Assembly (NCBI GenBank): GCA_021807965.1
Contig: JAKBCI010000041.1
Location: 1 to 9,540, forward strand
Origin: Actinomycetes bacterium
GTDB taxonomy: Bacteria; Actinomycetota; Acidimicrobiia; Acidimicrobiales; RAAP-2
Direction: 5' to 3'
Length of the DNA: 9,540 nucleotides
Under the pieces are notes generated by a model that did no database searches, was not told the origin of the DNA, and worked only from the letters and a program-made list of their open reading frames with translations. The translations under genes and the position numbers were made by a program. Numbering within the stretch: position 1 is the stretch's first letter; every line of letters begins with the position of its first letter. Shown piece after piece: positions 5,631 through 9,540 of this stretch.

Positions 5631-6742
5631 GCCAGCGTTTGTACTTCAACCGATAGCACGGCGGGCAGGTCGCGCACGATGGCCTCCCAGGTGTCGCCGC
5701 CGTTCGCGGAGGCGTAGACCTGGCCGCCGGTCGTGCCGAAGTAGACGCCGCAGTCCTCGAGGGTGTCCACCGCCATCGCGTCGCGCAAGACGTTGACGTA
5801 GCAGTCGCGCTGGGGCAGTCCGGCGGTGAGCGGCTCCCATTCACCGCCGCCACTGCGACTGCGATAGACGCGCAGTTGGCCGTCGAGAGGAAAGTGCATC
5901 GAGTCACTGGTGATGGGCACGACGTAGATCGTCTCGGGTTCGTGGGCGTTCACGTCGATGACGAACCCGAAGTCGGTTGGCAGGTTCCCGCTGACCTCGA
6001 ACCACGAGTCACCGGCGTCGTTGCTACGCATGATGTCCCAGTGCTTCTGCATGAACAGCACGTCCGGACGCGACGGGTGCATCGTGATGTGGTGCACGCA
6101 GTGGCCCACCTCGGCGTCTGCGTCGGGGATGCCCTCGGAGCTGAGGCCCCGGTTGATCGGCTTCCAACTCGTGCCAGCGTCGTCGGTGCGAAAGGCCCCG
6201 GCCGAGGAGATGGCGACGACGATCCGTGCGGGGTCCGTCGGACTCTCGATGATCGTGTGCAGGCACATCCCGCCGGCGCCCGGCTGCCACTGTGAGCCGG
6301 TCTCGTGGGTGCGCAGCCCCGAGAGCTCGTGCCAGCTATCACCCGCGTCGTTCGTGCGAAAGAGCGCGGCGTCCTCGACGCCGGCGAAGACCGTGTCGGC
6401 GTCGAACAGCGACGGCTCGAGGTGCCAGACCCGGGCGAACTCCCAGGGGTGCGGCGTGCCGTCGTACCACTGGTGTGTCCCGGGAACGCCGTCGTAGGGG
6501 AACTGGTTGCCGACCGGCTCCCACGAGGCGCCGCCGTCGTCGGATCGTTGGATCAACTGACCGAACCAACCAGTCGACTGCGCGGCGAAGATCCGGTTCG
6601 GGTCGACGGGCGAACCCTTCACGTGGTAGATCTCCCACCCGGCGAAGAGCGGCCCTTCCACCCGCCAGTCCTTGCGCCGGCCGTCCGAGGTGAGAATGAA
6701 CGCTCCCTTTCGGGTACCAACCAACACACGCACGCTGCTCAT
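5627..6742 (-). CDS. BNR/Asp-box repeat beta-propeller protein (sialidase-like, non-secreted)
   Basis: This is a 371-residue protein with six Asp-box motifs of the S/T-x-D-x-G-x-x-W type: SDDGGASW (67-74), TNDAGDSW (130-137), TDDAGTSW (186-193), SNDAGDSW (240-247), SRSGGGEW (295-302) and SANGGDTW (345-352). Their spacing fits the blades of a beta-propeller. It starts [17 protein letters not shown], which is the first blade strand, and has no signal peptide, so it is probably cytoplasmic and not a secreted sialidase. I chose the ATG at 6742 because a G-rich ribosome site (GGGGGG) lies five bases upstream. A GTG at 6781 would add 13 residues. It is the first gene of a two-gene operon with the MoaD-like protein. 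Function is unknown. Catalytic sialidase residues cannot be assigned. Confidence 0.85.
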   Translation of the reverse strand: MSSVRVLVGTRKGAFILTSDGRRKDWRVEGPLFAGWEIYHVKGSPVDPNRIFAAQSTGWFGQLIQRSDDGGASWEPVGNQFPYDGVPGTHQWYDGTPHPWEFARVWHLEPSLFDADTVFAGVEDAALFRTNDAGDSWHELSGLRTHETGSQWQPGAGGMCLHTIIESPTDPARIVVAISSAGAFRTDDAGTSWKPINRGLSSEGIPDADAEVGHCVHHITMHPSRPDVLFMQKHWDIMRSNDAGDSWFEVSGNLPTDFGFVIDVNAHEPETIYVVPITSDSMHFPLDGQLRVYRSRSGGGEWEPLTAGLPQRDCYVNVLRDAMAVDTLEDCGVYFGTTGGQVYASANGGDTWEAIVRDLPAVLSVEVQTLA

Positions 6743-6778
6743 GAACGCCCCCCGTTGTCGAGAACTGCCTGCGCCGCT

Positions 6779-6784
6779 CACAGT
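6779..6784 (-). promoter_or_regulatory. Candidate -10 box for the BNR-moaD2 operon
   Basis: On the minus strand, TACTGT (TANNNT type) precedes the GGGGGG ribosome site and the ATG at 6742, giving a leader of roughly 30 bases. No clear -35 is seen. The box lies between the BNR gene and the end of moaA, only 25 bases from the moaA stop, so read-through from moaA is also possible. Confidence 0.35.
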
Positions 6785-6807
6785 AGCGTCCGGGCCTGAG
6801 AACTCGC

Positions 6808-7929
6808 TCAGCCACCGATCATGGACATCGAGCGGTGGGGCCGCAGAAAACCCGGCTCATTGATCGCATGGCCGGGAAACTTCGCCCACACCGCGCGGCG
6901 AAGCACGAGCTCAACGTCGGCGTCGGTACAGCCGCTGCGTAGCAGGTCGCGCAGCGTGTGCTCGTCGTCGCTGAAGAGACAGTTTCGAACAGCGCCGTCG
7001 GGGGTCAGACGGAGCCGATTGCAGGTGCCACAGAACGGCTCGGTGACCGTCGAGATCAGGCCGATCTCGCCAAGGCCGTCACGGAAGCGGAAGCGTTCGG
7101 CCGGCGCGACGCGACCCGGCTCATCGACGGGCTCGAGGGGCCAGGTCGCATTCAAGACATCGAACACCTCGCGGCCGGGAACGAGGCGATCGCGGTCCCA
7201 CTGGCCCGGCGCGTCGAGGGGCATGAACTCGATGAATCGCACGACTCGCCCCGTCGAGCGCGCAAAGCGCGCAAAGTCGAGGATCTCGTCGTCGTTGATG
7301 CCGCGCAGCAGCACGACGTTCACCTTGAGTGGCGCGAGTCCGGCCGACTCGGTTGCGTCCATCGCGGCGAGCACCGTCGCGAGGTCGCCGCGACGCCGGA
7401 TGGACGCGTACCGTTCGGGACGTAGTGAGTCACAGCTGATGTTCACCCGGGTGAGGCCGGCTGCTCGTAGGGGCGCCGCGAGTGGCGCGAGTCGCATCGC
7501 GTTGGTGGTCATGGCGATGTCCTCGAAGCCCAGTGCACCGAGGCGGGCCACGAGGTCGACGACGCCGCGGCGCACGAGGGGCTCGCCACCGGTCAAGCGA
7601 ATCGCGGTGACGCCAAGTCCGCGCGCGACGCGCGCGACGCGCTCGATCTCGTCGAAGTCGAGCAACTGTTCACGGGGTTGGAAGGTCATGTCTTCGGACA
7701 TGCAGTAGACGCAGCGCAAATTGCATCGGTCGGTGATCGAGATGCGTAGGTCGTCGTGGATCCGACCGTAGCTGTCAATCAGCGGACCGGTGGTCGGCAT
7801 CAACGTGGTTACGGGACGACGCGGTTCGACCAGGTGACTCTTGACCGAGAGGGCGACGGGCGTCGACGTGCGCAGCGCGCGGGTGTCGCGCGCGTACGAG
7901 GCGTCAGTCAAGCGCTGGTCGTCGCTCAT
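6808..7929 (-). CDS. moaA: GTP 3',8-cyclase MoaA (radical SAM)
   Basis: This 373-residue radical SAM enzyme carries out the first Moco step, cyclising GTP to 3',8-cyclo-7,8-dihydro-GTP for MoaC. The SAM-binding cluster is C69, C73 and C76 ([12 protein letters not shown]), and GGEP is at 114-117. The substrate-binding second cluster is C300, C303 and C317, with the usual 2- and 13-residue spacing. FIEFMPLD is at 232-239, and the functionally important C-terminal Gly-Gly is present (SMIGG). The family core begins near residue 48 (GPLIDSYGR). The 43-residue N-terminal extension has no recognised domain. I keep the ATG at 7929 because TAGGCT ends six bases before it (leaderless). An ATG at 7800 is the alternative and lacks a ribosome site. 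It is divergent from moaC-B. Confidence 0.95.
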   Translation of the reverse strand: MSDDQRLTDASYARDTRALRTSTPVALSVKSHLVEPRRPVTTLMPTTGPLIDSYGRIHDDLRISITDRCNLRCVYCMSEDMTFQPREQLLDFDEIERVARVARGLGVTAIRLTGGEPLVRRGVVDLVARLGALGFEDIAMTTNAMRLAPLAAPLRAAGLTRVNISCDSLRPERYASIRRRGDLATVLAAMDATESAGLAPLKVNVVLLRGINDDEILDFARFARSTGRVVRFIEFMPLDAPGQWDRDRLVPGREVFDVLNATWPLEPVDEPGRVAPAERFRFRDGLGEIGLISTVTEPFCGTCNRLRLTPDGAVRNCLFSDDEHTLRDLLRSGCTDADVELVLRRAVWAKFPGHAINEPGFLRPHRSMSMIGG

Positions 7930-7935
7930 GGCCCG

Positions 7936-7941
7936 AGCCTA
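7936..7941 (-). promoter_or_regulatory. -10 box of leaderless moaA promoter
   Basis: On the minus strand, TAGGCT is followed by six bases (CGGGCC) and the ATG at 7929. This is the same geometry as for moaE, mogA and the HTH-Mop regulator. It is the main reason to accept the long MoaA N-terminus. Confidence 0.5.
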
Positions 7942-7971
7942 ACGAGGGGCGCGCGAAAGTGATCCCCGCGC

Positions 7972-7995
7972 ACCACGTCGCCGCGAAGGCGTGGT
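7972..7995. repeat. Inverted repeat in the moaA/moaC-B divergent region
   Basis: ACCACG (7972-7977) and CGTGGT (7990-7995) are perfect inverted arms. Inner CC/GG pairs extend the stem past a TCG bulge to a GCGAA loop. It overlaps the expected -35 area of the moaC-B promoter (-10 at 8001-8006), so it could be an operator or an RNA hairpin. Confidence 0.3.
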
Positions 7996-8000
7996 CGCGC

Positions 8001-8006
8001 TAGCAT
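8001..8006 (+). promoter_or_regulatory. Candidate -10 box of moaC-B
   Basis: TAGCAT fits TANNNT. Transcription would start near 8013 and give a leader of about 42 bases that contains the 8020-8037 hairpin and the GGAGG ribosome site. No good -35 is visible. Confidence 0.4.
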
Positions 8007-8019
8007 GCGCCCACGGCTC

Positions 8020-8037
8020 GGTCGATAGCGATCGACC
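8020..8037 (+). promoter_or_regulatory. Hairpin/inverted repeat in the moaC-B leader
   Basis: GGTCGAT-AGCG-ATCGACC is a perfect 7-bp inverted repeat with a four-base loop, ending seven bases before the GGAGG ribosome site at 8045-8049. As RNA it would form a stable stem in the 5' leader. As DNA it looks like a dimer operator just downstream of the predicted transcription start. Either would allow control of moaC-B. Confidence 0.4.
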
Positions 8038-8054
8038 CCGCGACGGAGGTAGGG

Positions 8055-8561
8055 ATGGACAAGCCCTTCACGCACCTCGACGAGGACGGCCGTCTACGGA
8101 TGGTTGACGTCTCTGACAAGGATCCGACCCGGCGACGTGCCGAGGCGAGTTGCGTCGTTCGTTCCCTCGTGGACGTATTCGCCCTGGGACCGAACGCCAA
8201 CGGGCTCGACCCCGTCTTCGCCGCACGTCTGGCCGGCATCCAAGCCGCCAAACGCACCTCCCAGCTGATCCCGCTCTGCCACCCGATCAACCTGAACGAC
8301 GTGCACGTGAGCATCACTCGCAGCGCCGATGCAGTGACGGTGCAGTCGAGCGTCGCCGCGGTGAACCGCACGGGCGTCGAGATGGAGGCGCTGACGGCCT
8401 GCGCGTTCGCGGCGCTCAACCTGGTCAGCGCGCTCAGCACCCTGGATGAGACCGCGCGGATCGCCGACCTCGTGTTAGATCGTAAGAGCGGAGGCAAGTC
8501 CGGTGACTGGGGACGACTCGTCGAGTCCCAACGAGCGGACGCGCGCGACGCCGCCACCTAG
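8055..8561 (+). CDS. moaC: MoaC homologue B (cPMP synthase half-site paralogue)
   Basis: This 168-residue MoaC-family protein is close to the usual length. Well-kept blocks are RMVDVS (15-20), AGIQAAKRT (60-68), LIPLCHPINL (71-80), TGVEMEALTA (106-115) and KSGGKSGDW (144-152). It therefore keeps the equivalents of E. coli Asp17, Lys67, Cys76, His77, Glu112, Glu114 and Lys147. The normally invariant KGDV is replaced by GLDP (Lys51 to G50). The YDMCK motif is replaced by VSALS (Asp128 to S125, Lys131 to S128), with no gap in the alignment. These three lost residues are exactly those retained by the MoaC homologue at 157-594. The GGAGG ribosome site five bases before the ATG is the best in the island. 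Alone it should be inactive, and the pair may form one working enzyme. Confidence 0.92.
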   Translation: MDKPFTHLDEDGRLRMVDVSDKDPTRRRAEASCVVRSLVDVFALGPNANGLDPVFAARLAGIQAAKRTSQLIPLCHPINLNDVHVSITRSADAVTVQSSVAAVNRTGVEMEALTACAFAALNLVSALSTLDETARIADLVLDRKSGGKSGDWGRLVESQRADARDAAT

Positions 8562-8713
8562 CGAGTGCAACGTCTCTCGTTGTGGTCCGTACACTGAGCA
8601 TCGTTGAGGCTGCGGTAGCGCTGGTAAGCCGTCGGCTCGGCGGGCCGAAGTAGGGGGTTAGGACGTCGGATCGAGCGCGTGAGAGGGTAGCGACTGTCCC
8701 CGTCGGGCGGCGC
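8562..8713 (+). other. 152-base leader/intergenic region before the molybdoenzyme gene
   Basis: No ordinary gene is seen here. CAACG (8568-8572) and CGTTG (8578-8582) form a small hairpin after the moaC-B stop but lack a T-tract, so it is at best a weak terminator. TACACT at 8590-8595 could be a -10 box. TCGGC (8632-8636) and GCCGA (8644-8648) form another short stem. GGTAGCG occurs twice (8614-8620 and 8686-8692). From 8654 onward the frame of the downstream gene is open and encodes a twin-arginine motif, but without ATG, GTG or TTG. I do not recognise a known riboswitch. Confidence 0.4.
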
Positions 8714-9376
8714 GTGTTCCTCGGCCTCGTCGGCCTCGGCGCGCTCGGGGTCGCCTTCGGCGGCGCCGTCCAGAGTCGCCTGGCCCGCGTGCTTGGCTCG
8801 GGATTCGCGGGACTACTGCCCGGCGGCGACCACTTCCGTATCTACTCGATCAACGGCGAGTTCCCAGTCATCTCGACGGCGCAGTACCGTCTGACGGTGA
8901 GCGGCCTCGTCGAGCGCCCGGCGAGCTTCACCTTCGACGACCTGCTCGCGATGCCCAGGACGTCGATGGTCGCCGCCTTCCAATGCGTGACGGGCTGGCG
9001 GGTGCCCGACGTCGCCTGGAAGGGCGTTGCGCTCGCGCACCTGCTCGACGTGGTGGGGGCGCACGCGTCCGCGGTCGCAGTCACCTTCGAGTCCTACGAC
9101 GGGGCCGACACCGAGAGTCTCACCATCGACCAGGCCCGCCTACCCGACGTGATCGTCGCCTACCGCATGCTTGACGCACCCATCACGGTCCAGCACGGCG
9201 GACCGGTACGGCTCTACGTGGCCCCGATGTACGGGTACAAGTCCCTCAAGTGGCTTTCGGCCATCCGGGTCGTGGACGCCGTCGAGCCCGGGTACTGGGA
9301 GAGGAACGGGTATCCGGTCAACGGCTGGCTCGACGGTTCGACGGGACCCACGAATCCAGACCCGAGCCTCACGTGA
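8714..9376 (+). CDS. Sulfite-oxidase-fold molybdopterin-dependent oxidoreductase (Tat-type, start uncertain)
   Basis: A molybdenum enzyme of the sulfite oxidase/YedY fold, probably exported and tethered at the membrane. The Mo-binding cysteine is C91 in AAFQCVTGWRVPDVAWKGV (88-106). Other family blocks are YRLTVSGLVERPASFTFDDL (58-77), GGPVRLYVAPMYGYKSLKWL (162-181) and EPGYWERNGY (191-200). The substrate is unknown. The only ordinary start is the GTG at 8714, giving MFLGLVGLGALGVAFGG. The two codons directly before it read Arg-Arg, so the reading frame contains GRRVFLGLVGLGALG, a textbook twin-arginine signal. The true start therefore probably lies near 8693-8702, where no standard start codon exists. 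AGAGGG at 8682-8687 could be its ribosome site. The stop overlaps the next gene as GTGA. A cytochrome b partner follows. Confidence 0.9.
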   Translation: MFLGLVGLGALGVAFGGAVQSRLARVLGSGFAGLLPGGDHFRIYSINGEFPVISTAQYRLTVSGLVERPASFTFDDLLAMPRTSMVAAFQCVTGWRVPDVAWKGVALAHLLDVVGAHASAVAVTFESYDGADTESLTIDQARLPDVIVAYRMLDAPITVQHGGPVRLYVAPMYGYKSLKWLSAIRVVDAVEPGYWERNGYPVNGWLDGSTGPTNPDPSLT

Positions 9377-9540
9377 GCGTCGAGAGCCCCCACAACGCCG
9401 TGACCCAGCGCAATCTCGTGCGCTTTGACGTCGTCGAGCGGGCGGTGCACTGGACGAGCGCGGCGCTCTTCACCGTACTGATCGCCACGGCGATTCCCCT
9501 CTACTACGGCTCGCTCTTCGGTCTGATCCTGCCCCGCTTT
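9373..9540 (+). CDS. Cytochrome b561-like membrane protein, N-terminal part (runs off right edge)
   Basis: The first 56 codons are present. They read in part RFDVVERAVHWTSAALF (17-33), the RF-x5-R-x2-HW opening of di-heme cytochrome b561/formate dehydrogenase gamma-type proteins. His26 is a likely heme ligand at the start of the first membrane helix (27-45). The GTG start overlaps the oxidoreductase stop (9373-9376), indicating a two-gene operon. It probably carries electrons between the quinone pool and the molybdoenzyme. The rest of the gene is outside the window, so the number of helices and hemes cannot be checked. Confidence 0.75.
   Translation, partial: MSVESPHNAVTQRNLVRFDVVERAVHWTSAALFTVLIATAIPLYYGSLFGLILPRF

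Noticed and set aside
5206..5907. Open minus-strand frame of 233 codons across moaD2 and the BNR gene
   Set aside because: It is a GC-rich shadow in another frame with low-complexity Arg/Ala/Thr composition. The two genes in the other frames have clear family motifs and an ATGA overlap.
5627..6742. Secreted sialidase
   Set aside because: Asp-boxes alone do not show sialidase activity. There is no signal peptide, and the gene is coupled to a sulfur carrier.
8568..8582. Rho-independent terminator after moaC-B
   Set aside because: The stem is only five base pairs and no T-tract follows it.
8562..8713. Riboswitch (Moco or cobalamin type) before the molybdoenzyme gene
   Set aside because: I could not match conserved loops of either class. 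Only two short hairpins are seen.

Overview
This is a GC-rich window with actinobacterial character. It uses GTG starts, GTGA/ATGA stop-start overlaps, and extended -10 boxes of the TANNNT type placed exactly six bases before several start codons (leaderless transcripts). I cannot name the species. The family mix (WtpA-like ModA, a ModB-ModC fusion, an RRxFLG sulfite-oxidase-like protein with a cytochrome b partner) fits a high-GC actinobacterium, possibly an acidimicrobial lineage, but that placement is inference.

Layout, left to right. Positions 1-136 hold the 5' end of an IS481-like insertion sequence, with its transposase running off the left edge. From 157 to 8561 there is a nearly uninterrupted molybdenum supply and molybdenum cofactor (Moco) island. 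It contains a divergent MoaC homologue (called moaC-A here, minus), mogA/moaB (plus), moaD (minus), moaE (minus), modA (plus), a modB-modC fusion (plus), a MerR-type HTH plus Mop-domain regulator (minus), a second MoaD/ThiS protein translationally coupled to a BNR/Asp-box repeat protein (minus), moaA (minus), and a second MoaC homologue (moaC-B, plus). From 8562 to the right edge comes a molybdoenzyme unit: a sulfite-oxidase-fold molybdopterin protein overlapping a cytochrome b561-like membrane protein that runs off the window.

How the genes fit together. ModA and ModBC import molybdate, and the HTH-Mop protein probably senses it. MoaA and MoaC convert GTP to cyclic pyranopterin monophosphate (cPMP). 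MoaD and MoaE add the dithiolene sulfurs, and MogA adenylates molybdopterin. The oxidoreductase at the right end is a likely consumer of the cofactor. No moeA is visible in the window.

The most interesting observation is that the two MoaC homologues at the two ends of the island are degenerate in a complementary way. moaC-A keeps the equivalents of E. coli Lys51, Asp128 and Lys131 but has lost His77, Glu112, Glu114 and Lys147. moaC-B keeps His77, Glu112, Glu114 and Lys147 but has lost Lys51, Asp128 and Lys131. Because the MoaC active site lies between subunits, this suggests an obligate hetero-oligomeric MoaC whose single composite site is built from two half-dead paralogues. Secondary points are a Tat motif with no ordinary start codon ahead of it, a conserved-looking MoaD/BNR pair, the leaderless promoter pattern, and several palindromes in the control regions.
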